This document shows positions 1-10,639 of a stretch of 44,365 nucleotides of DNA, piece after piece. The translations under genes were made by a program, and so were the position numbers. This stretch comes from Basidiobolus heterosporus B8920 (taxonomy: Eukaryota; Basidiobolomycota; Basidiobolomycetes; Basidiobolales; Basidiobolaceae), in the NCBI GenBank assembly GCA_000697455.1, contig JNET01032621.1, positions 1 through 44,365 of the forward strand, read 5' to 3'. The number at the start of each line of letters is the position of its first letter. Positions within the stretch are counted from its first letter, which is position 1. A model generated the notes under the pieces. The model was given only the letters and a program-made list of their open reading frames with translations, was not told where the DNA came from and searched no databases.

Positions 1-881
1 ATCTTTTAATTAATCCAAATTGATGTTATGCATTTCAACTCTCCAAATATCTCATAAATACAAAATATAAGTTATATACCTAATTATATGAGTACCTAGG
101 TGCTAAACTAACTTAATTTCAACAGATTGTAGATTTGAAAAACTTATTTCAATGTATTTAGTCATAGTTAGGGTCATATAAATACACATTCATCTGTCAG
201 TAAATGTGTCATCTAATATATGCTTAGGAAGGTCAGAAAAGCCAGAGTACAAAGTGGGGGCCATTTGGGAATGCTTACATCAAATAATACAAGTACATCT
301 GTTAAAATGATTAGTGCACTACTTTTGAGTATATTTTAGGTAAGGAGAAATTAATCAGTAGGTATGCTATGGGAGGAATTTTGTATAAATCATTAGGTAC
401 CAGGTTATTTAAATATTATCATATACAACGGGTAGCGAGGAGGGTTAGAATGATTTGTTTCAAGTACTAAATAAGATTACACCTGCTGGTCCCTTTCATC
501 TTTCTCCCCTTTGCATAGTCTTTCATGATGCAACTTATAGTATTAGTAACACTGCCCCTGTATCTTGTATGACTGCCCTTTTGTTCCTGCAGTTGTATTC
601 TATTGATGTACAATTCCTTTACTGACTGTCTCTCTACCCTTACCTTGCCTGTAGAGATCATTGTTTCCCCTTTTATTTCACCCTTCCCCTTCAACCATAT
701 ACTTACTTTTATTATGTAATCTGTGATGAACAGTGGTATTCCTTCAAATCTCCGTTGGCACCGTTTTTCCTTAATCTCAGCGTTATTTATCTCCTGCTGT
801 GATCTCTTTGACTGTGGGAATCTATACTTACCTTACTTGTTAATTCGAAAATTCCTTCCTCCTTTCAGATACGATTTCAAA
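1..881. other. intergenic, no gene seen
   Basis: This AT-rich stretch lies upstream of the permease. Short open frames here have no recognisable domain and no supporting splice structure. A pyrimidine-rich tract ending in CAG at 867, just before the permease ATG, could be the acceptor of a 5'-UTR intron. Nothing else is identified. Confidence 0.5.
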
Positions 882-2619
882 ATGTCTAATGCAGAATTAA
901 AGGACTCTACAGCAGATCTTTCATTGGTAAATGGCCTTTCTGCATCCTTTGCCCCATCCACTGACTCATGCTTGTCGCGTTGATTAGGATATCCGTAAAG
1001 AATTATCCTCCTTTACCAACTTCTCCGTTTCTTTCTCCATTATCTCAGTGATTACTGGCATCAGCTCTCTGTACGGTAGCGGTCTAACAGCAGGTGGACC
1101 CGCGGTACTTGTATGGGGCTGGCTTACTGTCTCTATATTTACCTTGTTTGTAGCTCTTTCTATGGCGGAAATCTGCTCGGCTTACCCTAAAGCAGGGGGG
1201 CCATACTCTTGGAGTCGGCTACTTTCTGGAGAGGTTCATGGGCCTCTCATAAGCTGGGTTACAGGTTGGTTTAACCTTTTCGGCCAGGTAAGTTGATGTG
1301 TGCATGCGAGGTATTCTTAACCAACTCAAAAACGACATGTAGTTTGCCGTTGGAGCAGGAGCCAACTACGGGTTAGCCTTGGCCATCAGTGCGTCCTATA
1401 CTATCTTTTCTGGTGAGGGAACAGGTAACCTCACTACTATGCACGTCTACCTCATTTACTTGGGTATTCTAGGGATTCATGGTCTTCTCAATACTTTCAC
1501 TACAAGAGGTGTCGCCATTCTGAATACACTGTCGGTTTGGTGGCATATTGCAGGAGTGCTTGGGATTTCTATTTCTCTACTCGTCGCATCCCCCAGGCTT
1601 CAGTCTCCCAGCTGGGTCTTTACTCATTGGATTAACGAAACGGGCTTCCCAATCCCCTATGCTGCTTGGATAGGTCTATTAATGAGTCAGTTCACCATGA
1701 CTGGGTACGACGCCTCTGCACAAATGGTAGGATACTACACAGTTGTCAAATTGTACCATGATTGTCTAAGGTCTTGATCCATTACCATTGTACAGACGGA
1801 AGAGACAAGGCGAGCGAATGTGGCAGCCCCGATAGCCATTGTCGTTAGCATCCTCGTCTCATTTGGAGCTGATTGGCTCCTCATCCTCTCTCTGACCTTT
1901 TCCATCCAAAATGTTCAAGCTGTCATGGACACCAGTGCACAGCTTCCCGTAGTACAAATATTTTTAGTACGTTGTAAAAGTTCATTATTTCTCAGGCTCT
2001 TCCTTCTCGTGTGTATGCTCACTTATTCTTACCCTTCCTCCTCGATGGCCAGGATTCAATTGGGAAACCCGGAGCATTAGTCTTGTTGATAATTGTGATG
2101 GGGGCTATGTTTTTCTGTGGGGATGCGTGCATCACATCCAATTCACGAATGTTGTACGCATTTGCCGGGGATGGTGGACTTCCAGCTAGCAAATACATTC
2201 ATCACATTCATTCCACCTATCATACACCAGTGATCGGGGTATGGGCTTCCGTGGGTGTGGCAGCACTCCTAGGTATTTTATCATTAGTGAGTACGGACGC
2301 ATTTACGGCAATCACATCCTTGGCCACCATCTGCTTGTATATTGCCTATGTCATCCCTATAGCCTGTCGTCTCCGTTTAGCTCATTCCTTTTGTCCTGGG
2401 CCTTTAAGTCTGGGCCGATGGGGTGCTCCCATAGGTACAATTTCGGTGCTTTGGGTTGTCGTGATTACAATTGGCTTTTGCCTCCCCACTACTCGGCCCG
2501 TTACGGTCAGAAACATGAACTGGGCTGCTGCCTTAATTCTTACCTTGATCATCGGGGTTCTGGCTTCCTGGTGGTTAGGGATGTCCCGCCGATTTACCGG
2601 CCCTTCAAAGCTTGAGTGA
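882..2619 (+). CDS. amino acid/GABA permease (APC superfamily)
   Basis: Predicted plasma-membrane transporter of the fungal amino acid/choline/GABA permease group, a 12-helix H+-symporter family. Exons 882-926, 988-1287, 1343-1726, 1796-1966 and 2053-2619 give 488 residues, close to the usual 500; all four introns (55-86 nt) are phase 0. Family hallmarks are visible: the first-helix region VITGISSLYGSGLTAGGPA, then ALSMAEICSAYPKAGGPYSW, MTGYDASAQM followed by TEETRRAN, and CITSNSRMLYAFAGDGGLP in the second half. The cytosolic N-terminus is short (about 30 residues). The ATG at 882 is chosen because it opens the frame spliced onto the conserved SSFTNFSVSFSIISV segment. Substrate cannot be assigned from sequence; amino acids, GABA or choline are the options. 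Confidence 0.9.
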
Positions 2620-3045
2620 GGGGTTTGAATGGACACAGGGATCGAAGAATAGACGTGGATTAGGCGAATAGTAGACGTGGATTAGGAGAATAGAACAACT
2701 AACATCAGTGTACATAATATGGATGTTGACTATAGATAAGTCTAGAAAGTCACAACAAAGAGTGAAATAGTGATCTGGTGGCTTATAAAACTACATCCAG
2801 ACTTTCAACAAGATCCCAGGTTCCTACTCATGACCTCAGTTTTTGTATTCTTCATGTGATCTTGGGATGGCATGGTACGATCCTAAGTTGATCTGGATTG
2901 ATTGCCAATATAGGCTATTCGAGGCAACGAAGGGAAAAAATTGAGTATGAAAGCAAACTTATATGTTATCCCTTTTGAGTTGGACCGTGGACAACTACTT
3001 CACTAGATATTACTGGGCATATTTTGAATCTTTGAGCTTGCTGTA
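2620..3045. other. intergenic between permease and COQ9
   Basis: Downstream of the permease stop and upstream of COQ9. It holds a 22-bp tandem duplication (listed separately); no gene is seen. Confidence 0.6.
2650..2693. repeat. 22-bp tandem duplication
   Basis: Two adjacent 22-bp units beginning TAGACGTGGATTAGG (2650-2671 and 2672-2693) differ at one position (C versus A). They start 31 bp after the permease stop codon, so they probably lie in its 3' UTR. Confidence 0.9.
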
Positions 3046-4363
3046 ATGAATCCTACCTTTGTCACTGTACTCAAGCCCTTTACTTTTGGAGCCCTCGGAC
3101 TGACCAGCTTCAGGAGTGCCCTAAGAACTAGCTTAGTTCAAGGTCAGAGAGCTTACACAACTGGCCAAAACTCGGCGCAAGTTGTGTCAGAATCCAAGAC
3201 AAGGTAATTTGCGAATATTTTCCAAACATTCACTTATTTTCCTTTTAGAATGACATGTTGGTATGACATGATACTATTCCTATATTTTTTCGTTAACCTG
3301 CTCTTTAAATTCGTATTTCTCTCTTCAAAGGCTCACTTCCCCCCCTTCCAAACCTCAACCAGACACAGATGTTCCTTCGAAAATCCTTGAAGCCTCCCTA
3401 CCGTATGTTCGTACATTTGGCTGGTCTACTGGTTCTATTGCAAAAGGAGCACAAGATCTAGGATACTTACCGGTGACGCATGGTCTTTTCCCAAATGGTG
3501 GATTGGATCTTATAGATTATTTCATGGAGGGTGCCAGACTTAAAACAGTCCAAAGTTTAGAGGGGAAACTCGAAGGGTAGCTAAATAATATTTCTCACCA
3601 AGCATTCATTTCGGTTTAAACCTTATTTATTGAAATATAGGCTTTCAACCACCGAAAAAGTGAAAAAAGCTTGTATTACCCGCCTACAATATACTATGCC
3701 ATACGCTGAAAGTTGGCCTGAGGTAATTTCAAGCATCATGACTGGTAGAATCGCATAGATGCTTAAAGGAATATCGATTCGAATCGTAGGCTGCTGCTAT
3801 CTTAGCAGAACCTTGGAATGCGCCAGTTGCTTTACGTCATTTGAGCAGCTTGGTAGATGATATTTGGTATTTGGCTGGAGATAAGAGCTTTGATGTACTT
3901 TTAATTCTATTCTATTTTTTGCAAGCCGAGAGTAACCACTATTTTGTTCTAGTTCAACTGGTATACAAAGCGCTTTTTGCTGTCTGGTGTTTACACCTCA
4001 ACCGGTAATTTGACATTGATCTAAATGTGTTACAGTTGAACCAATTTCTAATATCTGACCAGAGATGTACATGACTAAGGACCGCTCGCCTGACTTTATC
4101 AACACACTTCAATTCCTTGACCGACGCCTGGAGGATGTTGCACAGATCGGAAGTACCAGTAGAGAGGTAGCGTGCTCATACATTGACTTAATCCGTCTTT
4201 CCAAGAAACTCAAATTGTTTCTGTAGATTTCTATGTTGGCATCATTTGGATTCCAGACTGCCCGTGGTATCCTTAATTCTGTATGACTCAGTTTCTCGTA
4301 AATATTTTAACAAAAAACGTTGCTGACTAGCCATTGTTTTGACAGAAGGGGATTCGTATATAA
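3046..4363 (+). CDS. COQ9: ubiquinone biosynthesis protein COQ9
   Basis: Mitochondrial lipid-binding protein of the coenzyme Q synthome; in other eukaryotes it presents Q intermediates to the hydroxylase COQ7. Exons 3046-3203, 3331-3576, 3641-3722, 3790-3894, 3953-4004, 4063-4166, 4227-4280 and 4346-4363 give 272 residues. The first 50 residues are rich in Ser, Thr and Arg with few acids, as expected for a matrix presequence. The COQ9 core follows: LPYVRTFGWSTGSIAKGAQ, VTHGLFPNGGLDLIDYF, WNAPVALRHLSSLVDDIWYLAGD, DFNWYTKRFLLSGVYTSTEM and TKDRSPDFINTLQFLDRRLE. The last coding exon is only 18 nt (KGIRI and stop). The gene is convergent with the HAD phosphatase, 201 bp away. Confidence 0.93.
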
Positions 4364-4511
4364 TCCATCAAGGCGGTGAATGCGTTCATAGCCTCTGAAA
4401 TCAATGTTAAAGAATGCCTCAAAGGGACAGCATATATATCACCGAGCTCGAGTAACGTAGGAATTTTTTAAGCTGAGATTTGGAGTAAAAGGGATGAATA
4501 AAACGTTTATT

Positions 4512-4558
4512 ATGGTTACCATACAAATTAACTAACCCTAATGGTTACCATACAAATT
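4512..4558. repeat. 18-bp direct repeat flanking a telomere-like motif
   Basis: ATGGTTACCATACAAATT occurs at 4512-4529 and again at 4541-4558, with an 11-bp spacer that contains CTAACCCTA. The pair sits between the convergent 3' ends of COQ9 and the HAD phosphatase, the second copy 6 bp from the phosphatase stop codon. It may be part of both 3' UTRs. Confidence 0.9.
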
Positions 4559-4564
4559 CATGGA

Positions 4565-5236
4565 CTAAAGCGCATTCAATACTTTGATTGTATAATAACC
4601 AGTATCTTGATTGTATTCTATATCTAAGTCATTATAACTCTTGATGTGTACAAGAGCACCGTCAAGCGAATCTTTGGTGTGAGTTGAGACAATGCCAATT
4701 ACCCGCATGTTTCCGTTTAATGCGGCCTGAACACCTGCTGGTGCATCCTCAAAAACAACGCAATCTGCCGGGTCGATTCCCAGTTCTTTGGAAGCCTTGA
4801 GGTAACCTTCTGGATGGGGCTTCCCATTTTTCACTTCAGATCCGGTGACGAAAACACGAGGAATGGGTAATTTTTGCTGATTGAATCTAAGCTGGGCCAT
4901 TTCACGGCCAGCAGAGGTGACAGTTCCCCACTTGTTTGGTGGAAGTTTATGCAATAAATTGTATGCACCCTCGATCGCTAGGATCCCTTCCACATCTAGG
5001 GCAGCCTCGTTCTCAATCAATGTTGCCTGCTCTGGCGTAGCCATATGGGGAGTAAACCGTTTCAATACCTCAATACTTCTTAGGCCATGACACATGCTGA
5101 AAAGCTCCTCTTCACTGATATTATTTTCTTTACAGAAACGTTTCCAGTAACGCTCCACAGCTGGCGTAGTGTCAATCAAGGTGCCATCCATATCAAATAG
5201 CAAGGCCCGGCATTGAATTTGAGTGATCATATTCAC
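4565..5236 (-). CDS. HAD-family phosphatase (GPP/DOG-like)
   Basis: Single-exon 223-residue haloacid-dehalogenase phosphatase, subfamily IA, resembling fungal glycerol-1-phosphate phosphatase (Gpp/Rhr2) and 2-deoxyglucose-6-phosphate phosphatase (Dog). All four HAD motifs are present: motif I DMDGTLIDT with nucleophile Asp15 and Asp17, motif II VTSAG (Ser108), motif III Lys139 in NGKPHPEGY, and motif IV VFEDAPAG (Glu163-Asp164). A helical cap domain lies between motifs I and II. Length fits the family (220-250). The ATG at 5236 is used; Met3 is an alternative start. No targeting signal is visible, so it is probably cytosolic. Gpp versus Dog substrate cannot be told from this sequence. Confidence 0.88.
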   Translation of the reverse strand: MNMITQIQCRALLFDMDGTLIDTTPAVERYWKRFCKENNISEEELFSMCHGLRSIEVLKRFTPHMATPEQATLIENEAALDVEGILAIEGAYNLLHKLPPNKWGTVTSAGREMAQLRFNQQKLPIPRVFVTGSEVKNGKPHPEGYLKASKELGIDPADCVVFEDAPAGVQAALNGNMRVIGIVSTHTKDSLDGALVHIKSYNDLDIEYNQDTGYYTIKVLNAL

Positions 5237-7170
5237 AAAGTGTGGTAGTAATTTTTACTTGAACCCAGGGAACCTTGTCTTCTTAAATACTTGGTCAATG
5301 CTGCATTGTTTTGATGGTTCCTATGATAAATTTAGAAGCATCTTGATTTGGCTCTAGACCGGTAGTAACCAAGTACTTAAAACGCCACTACCCTATTTGT
5401 TGTTATAAATAATCACTACACTGCAGAGCTTTGATTAGCTGTTGAATAACATTCTGCCAAACCTTGCACGAGAGGAGCCCAATACCTGATGCTTAAGTAT
5501 CGGTAACTATTCGGTATATTTTGACCATTTACCCATTCCTATATACTCAGGGTTAACCCTAACCCACTGAATATAACCATATTAGGTGTGGACTTGAAGG
5601 TGAGGGAGGGGGAGGGGCAGGAGAGGATTTGGGTTAAGGGACTACGATAATCTTGTATTTCTTCATGCCTGAGCACTCTCAGTATAAGAGAGCCCTCCTT
5701 TCTATCTTCAGCATATCCTTAAGGGGTGTGTAATGTAATATCCTGATTGATAGGAGGTTGTGATTAGGCAAGATCTGACTAAACATCTTCGGGTATCCAA
5801 ACACCATCGGAATAGTTTCTGCATAACCTATATCCTCTTAGTTAACCAACTCAAATAGCCGCCACAAGTAGTATGTACTTATGCTAACATGAATACGAAA
5901 AGGCTTGTTATGAAATAGAGACCAGAAGAATCAAAGGTCGTAGAAATATGCAGCAGCGGCAAGTATAGTCAATATATATATATGGGAATTCCAATTATGG
6001 GAATCTCGTAATGATATTACTAATACGCTTACCAATGCACGCTTACCAACGTACTCAACAAGTAAATCAAGTCTAGAGTCTCGCTAAACATCTGTCAAGT
6101 TTGGGAATCAATGGAATAATGTTACCAACCAGTAAGAGATGACAAAACGTGAAGCAAATCATGACGTAATTCACTGGTCTGCCAGTACCAATCATTGTTG
6201 GCTCCAAACTTGAACAAAGTCCATCGAGACTGCATTACCATAAAAGTCAATAAACACGTTATTGATGAATGGAATTTTCAGCCTAACGAGCAATTGAGTG
6301 GGCGTGAAGAAATTTTAAAGTGGGCTTTGATTTTACAGATGTTAAAAGGAATAATAAGAAACTAAGCACATGCTCAAGTCACTCCACTTTTATCAAGAGA
6401 AGTTATACATTGAAGTTGCTGAAAGTCAGATGCATCGGTAATTTGATTTCCGCAGAAAACCGTCGTTCAACTTTTGACTTCCTTTATAATTAATATTAGA
6501 GTTTACTTTAATCCGAGCGCCGTGGGTATTCATAGTGGGCGTTCATAGTGGATATTCTCAAATCCGGTAAACCATTCTTAATAATTATTTATTGGCAAAT
6601 GACTCTAATCAGCATCATTATTCTTCCCAATGATGTTACGATTTCAAGTAAAGCCCTTGAAGAGAATATCTTTCAGGGGGATCTTCGAGGGAGAGCTGGA
6701 GAGTCGTACCACCAACAAGAAAGCAAGTTCTTTCAAATATCCAATAGCTAATTTAGATGCAAATAATTGGGTTGGGAATTATTGATAAAATTTACTGACG
6801 AACCAAGTGAAGAAATATATCCTATCGGTTACTAGATCCATAAGAGGTTTCCTTTTTTTGTTATATACGGAAAGATGTTTGTCCAACTTAATATAGATCC
6901 GATTACGGAAGCCGATTAGAGGCGGCCAAATCACATATATAATTTACCCGTTGACAATATATAATGGAGCTTTAGATCTGAAAGCCAGCCACAATTACAT
7001 TTCTTTTAACTACTCTTTTACTTCTATCCACATTACTCAACTGATCCGTGGCATTAGCCTAACTTCTCGGTATGTTTTCCCGTCTTTTAATAATTTGTTC
7101 CTCAGTAGAGTCCTAATACACTTAACCAAGTCAGTTTACGCTAATTAACTTAAGCTGACTAGTAGAAGCA
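5237..7170. other. 1.9 kb intergenic region
   Basis: Between the divergent phosphatase and sterol acyltransferase starts. It contains a telomere-like motif (AGGGTTAACCCTAACCC, 5549-5565) and a G-rich tract (5604-5617). The open frames at 6548-6751 and 6951-7148 show no domain and are probably chance. No tRNA-like B box was found by eye. Confidence 0.5.
5549..5565. promoter_or_regulatory. telomere-like (telobox-type) motif
   Basis: AGGGTTAACCCTAACCC lies about 315 bp upstream of the phosphatase start. Its two halves form a short inverted repeat of the TTAGGG unit. A regulatory role is inferred only from resemblance to teloboxes bound by Myb/Tbf1/TRF-like proteins. Confidence 0.35.
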
Positions 7171-8999
7171 ATGTCAGAGTTTTCTTGTTTGCTGGAAAAG
7201 CGTACTATTTTGGATGGTACCAAGCCGTTTAACTTCCCTATACTTACCAACGAATCCAAAAACACGAAGATGGAAAGTATCGAAATCAAAAGTACCAACG
7301 TGGAAAGCAACGAAACCAAAAGTATGAAGGTGAAAAGCATTGAAATCAAAAGTACCAACGTGGAAAGCAACGAAACCAAAAGTATGAAGGTGAAAAGCAT
7401 TGAAATCAAAAGTGCCAAGTTAGAAAGCAACGGAACTAAAAGTACGAAGGTGAAAACCATCGAAGCCCCTCTCCAATCACACCAATTTACGTTCCAGGAG
7501 AGACCCTCTCTTTTCGATGTTCCAACCATGGTCAAGGAAGAGAATCCATTCCGCGGGTTCTACATTTTGTTCTGGATTACTATGGGAGTCTTTTTGATCC
7601 AAACATTCATAAACAACCTAAAACAAACAGGGCACATTACTGGCTCTTATCTATATTCGGTGTTATCCAAGGATCTGGGCAGTTTGTTCATTTCTGATAT
7701 GGTGATGATTGCTGCCACTTTCATTAGTCTGGGAATCCAAAAAGCCATCGTATACAGATGGATCCATAGAGAATATGCCGGCATGGTTATCCAACATGTA
7801 TATCAAACCTCTTATCTGGCCTTCGCCATCAGCTGGGCGCTTTGGAAGTATGCCTCATTAATCAGGTTTTGAAAAATTATGCATAACTGACATTTGTGAT
7901 ATTGGTAGAGACTGGCCCTGGGTTCAATGCACCTTCTTTGTGTTGCATGCTCTCGTCAACTTGATGAAGGTTCACTCTTACATATGTTATAATGGTGAAT
8001 TATCTGTATACCACGAGCAACTAGCCATACTGCTCAAGGAGGAAGAAGCTATGATTAAGGCTCAGAAGAAAGAAGACCAGAAATCTGACGAAAATGCACT
8101 TGCTGAACTAAGAGACCAGATCGATCACCTTCGTGCTAATCTAACTAAGGGAAGCGTCCAGTACCCAGAGAATGTTACAGTGAAAAACTTTTGGGAATAC
8201 CTGCTGTTCCCTACAGTAGTATACGAACTAGAGTATCCAAGAACCAAATGGTATGAATCTACAGACGTAGAAGATATTCAAGCAAGAACAAACACTAACT
8301 CATTTGTATAGCATTCGCCCATGGTATCTGTTTGAAAAGTGTTTGGCTTTAGCGGGAACCTTTACTCTCGCATACGTATTAGTCGAGAATCAAATCATCC
8401 CTGTGTTGAACGAGTCTGTTGATACCTGGGTGGTATACACCGTTCTACAGCTCATATTTCCATTCATGCTGTCGTTTCTTTTCATATTCTACATCATGTT
8501 CGAGTGCGTCTGTAACGGATTTGCTGAGATCAGTAGGTTAGTAATATGTGATTGGGTCTTGATTTGGGAAGTGTTACTTATGCCAACGAAATCTAGATTC
8601 GCTGATAGATCGTTCTACGATGATTGGTGGAACTGTACCACGTTCGATGAATACGCACGTAAATGGAACAAACCAGTTCATCTATTTTTGCTTCGACATG
8701 TCTACCTGCAATCCATTCAAACGTACAAGCTTTCTAAAAAGAGCGCTACTTATTTGACATTCTTACTCAGCTCCTGTGTGCATGAGCTAGTTATGGTCGT
8801 CATCACCAGGAGATTCCGACCATATCTGTTCTTTTTGCAGATGTTCCAACTTCCATTGATTTGGATGGCCAGATTGCCAATTGTACGTCGGCATCCTTCG
8901 CTAGGAATCACCTTATTTTGGATGGGCATTCTCTCAGGCCCCCCATTACTTGCTGTTCTTTACTGCAGACAGCTAATTATTGAAGCCAGTAGTGCATAG
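7171..8999 (+). CDS. sterol O-acyltransferase / DGAT1-type MBOAT
   Basis: ER membrane acyltransferase that esterifies sterol or diacylglycerol with acyl-CoA for lipid-droplet storage (ARE1/ARE2, SOAT, DGAT1 family). Exons 7171-7865, 7909-8250, 8312-8536 and 8597-8999 give 554 residues. Family signatures: FRGFYILFWITMGVF, RDWPWVQCTFFVLHALVNLM, RFADRSFYDDWWNCTTFDEY (the FYxDWWN motif), RKWNKPVHLFLLRHVY, and SCVHELVMVV with the MBOAT active-site His. The HELVM-to-LFFLQM stretch looks more ARE/SOAT than DGAT1. The 8537-8596 intron is 60 nt without a stop and could be missed. Residues 31-100 are a Lys/Glu/Ser-rich decapeptide repeat, an unusual cytosolic extension. The gene converges on the P450, 131 bp away. 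Confidence 0.9.
7261..7470 (+). repeat. 30-bp coding tandem repeat (decapeptide array)
   Basis: Seven 30-nt units encode decapeptides of the type STNVESNETK and SMKVKSIEIK, alternating in a 60-nt higher-order unit. The copies at 7291-7350 and 7351-7410 are identical, which points to recent duplication; the end units are degenerate. They code for residues 31-100 of the acyltransferase. Confidence 0.95.
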
Positions 9000-9130
9000 C
9001 CATCATCAACGCCAAGTAAATATCCCTCAACCACCCCTCCCTTTATAGATGGTACATATCCACGATTCCTTCAGCTCAATAAATATAGAAATCCTTTTTT
9101 TTAAATATATATTAATATAAAATTTCTTGT

Positions 9131-10639
9131 CTAAATCTTGGCTAAAATGTCCGCATGTCTAGGTATGAACTTGACCTTGAAATCTGTTGGGTAATTGGCC
9201 AAACCATTAATCATGTCCTCATCTCTGAGCCGTTGCTTTGTAGAGAATGCTTGGCATTCCGTAATCGTAAAGGCCCAGATAATTCCAGCAACGGCAGTCC
9301 AAACCTCCCTGCTAGCGAGCTGTGACCCTGCACAGATGCGTCTTCCAGCCCCAAATGCGTAATGATCCCAATCTTCAGCATTTCTGCCAGTTTGTAAAAA
9401 GCGCTCGGGCTTGAATTTTTCGGGAGAGTCATATCTATTGGGATCGAAGTGTATAGCATGAGAGTTCAGGAGAATCAGGGTGTTTTTTGGAATGAAATAT
9501 TGCTCATAGAAGTCATCCTGTACGCTAGCATGAGGAATCCCCAAAAAATTCGGTGTTCGGAATCGAAATAGCTCTTTTAGGAACGCGTTGAGGTACGGTA
9601 AATCCTGGGAATCCATTTGATAATCTGGAAGTCGGTTTGACCCAACTACTTGATCGATCTCTAGGTAGAGCTTCTCTTGAATCTCAGGGGTTTTAGCCAG
9701 AATCACGGCAGCCCAGTTCAGCGAGCATGCAGCACTATCAAACCCACCACGAAGCAAACTATCACATATATACACGATATCCAAGTCTTCTAAGTCTTCT
9801 TTATCCGTCGATTTTTGAATCGTTTCTAGTAGAGTCTCTGGATAGCCAGAGTTCCGACCCTCATCTTTCAAACTAGCCAATCTTTGTAGTTCGTGAACGA
9901 TTTGCTCTCTCTTATCTCTATTTCTACGGCCTTTTCGGAATATCGGATTAAAATTGAGCTTGTTGAGAAATGGGAAATAGGCCAGGAAACTAGCACCAAA
10001 GCTATTCATATGATGAAGATCGTCAGCAGTTTGAACAAACTCCTTCATAAGGTGTTCTTCTGAAGGGCGTAAACCACGCCCAATGAGCAAGGCTACGATG
10101 ACATTGAAAGAGAATTTCTTCATGATCTCTTCCGGGAATACTCCGAGATCTTGGCTTTTATCAGAGGCAGTCAACAGATCCGTTAGCAAGCATTTTGTCT
10201 GTGTACTCAATACCGGCAAGTAATACTTCACTACTGTAGAATTGAGGACTTTATGCATTACTTTGCGCATTTTTCTCCATTGGTCACCATAGGGTAGAAC
10301 GGAAACCCCTTTTCCCGTACGAAAGCACACATCATTTATTAAATGTGATTGATTACGCGAAGAATAGTTGGAGCCTTTTTTTACGAAGATTTCCTTAACC
10401 GATTGAGCGTCGTTTACGACTATACAAGTTCTGACACCTAACCTTATACTGAACACCGGCCCGTACTTACGCGCCCATGTTGTAAGTTTCAAGTGTGGCA
10501 GGCGTCCAAGTTGAAGAAAGTTCCCAACAACTGGTAGCCCAAGTGGTCCAGGTGGTAGAAGCTTACGGGCGTAGATGGTTGCATAGATGAACTTCAGTAT
10601 GTATGTAAGAGCAAGTAGTGCCAGCGTAGTCAATATCAT
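9131..10639 (-). CDS. cytochrome P450 (E-class, ER-anchored)
   Basis: Intronless 502-residue P450 monooxygenase. An N-terminal membrane anchor (residues 1-22) is followed by a proline-rich hinge (PPGPLGLPVVGN, 29-40). The K-helix ExxR is Glu356-Arg359, PERF is at 411-414, and the haem-binding loop FGAGRRICAG carries Cys436 as the fifth iron ligand. The I-helix reads GGFDSA (298-303), so the usual Thr of A/GGxD/ET is Ser and the next residue is Ala. General style is that of fungal microsomal class II enzymes needing NADPH-P450 reductase. Substrate is unknown and no biosynthetic partner genes lie nearby. Absence of introns contrasts with intron-rich neighbours. Confidence 0.93.
   Translation of the reverse strand: MILTTLALLALTYILKFIYATIYARKLLPPGPLGLPVVGNFLQLGRLPHLKLTTWARKYGPVFSIRLGVRTCIVVNDAQSVKEIFVKKGSNYSSRNQSHLINDVCFRTGKGVSVLPYGDQWRKMRKVMHKVLNSTVVKYYLPVLSTQTKCLLTDLLTASDKSQDLGVFPEEIMKKFSFNVIVALLIGRGLRPSEEHLMKEFVQTADDLHHMNSFGASFLAYFPFLNKLNFNPIFRKGRRNRDKREQIVHELQRLASLKDEGRNSGYPETLLETIQKSTDKEDLEDLDIVYICDSLLRGGFDSAACSLNWAAVILAKTPEIQEKLYLEIDQVVGSNRLPDYQMDSQDLPYLNAFLKELFRFRTPNFLGIPHASVQDDFYEQYFIPKNTLILLNSHAIHFDPNRYDSPEKFKPERFLQTGRNAEDWDHYAFGAGRRICAGSQLASREVWTAVAGIIWAFTITECQAFSTKQRLRDEDMINGLANYPTDFKVKFIPRHADILAKI

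Noticed and set aside
7131-7535. 134-codon minus-strand open frame, hydrophobic and repetitive
   Set aside because: It is the antisense of the Lys/Glu/Ser repeat array in the acyltransferase; Lys and Glu codons read backwards give Leu, Phe and Ile. No independent support.
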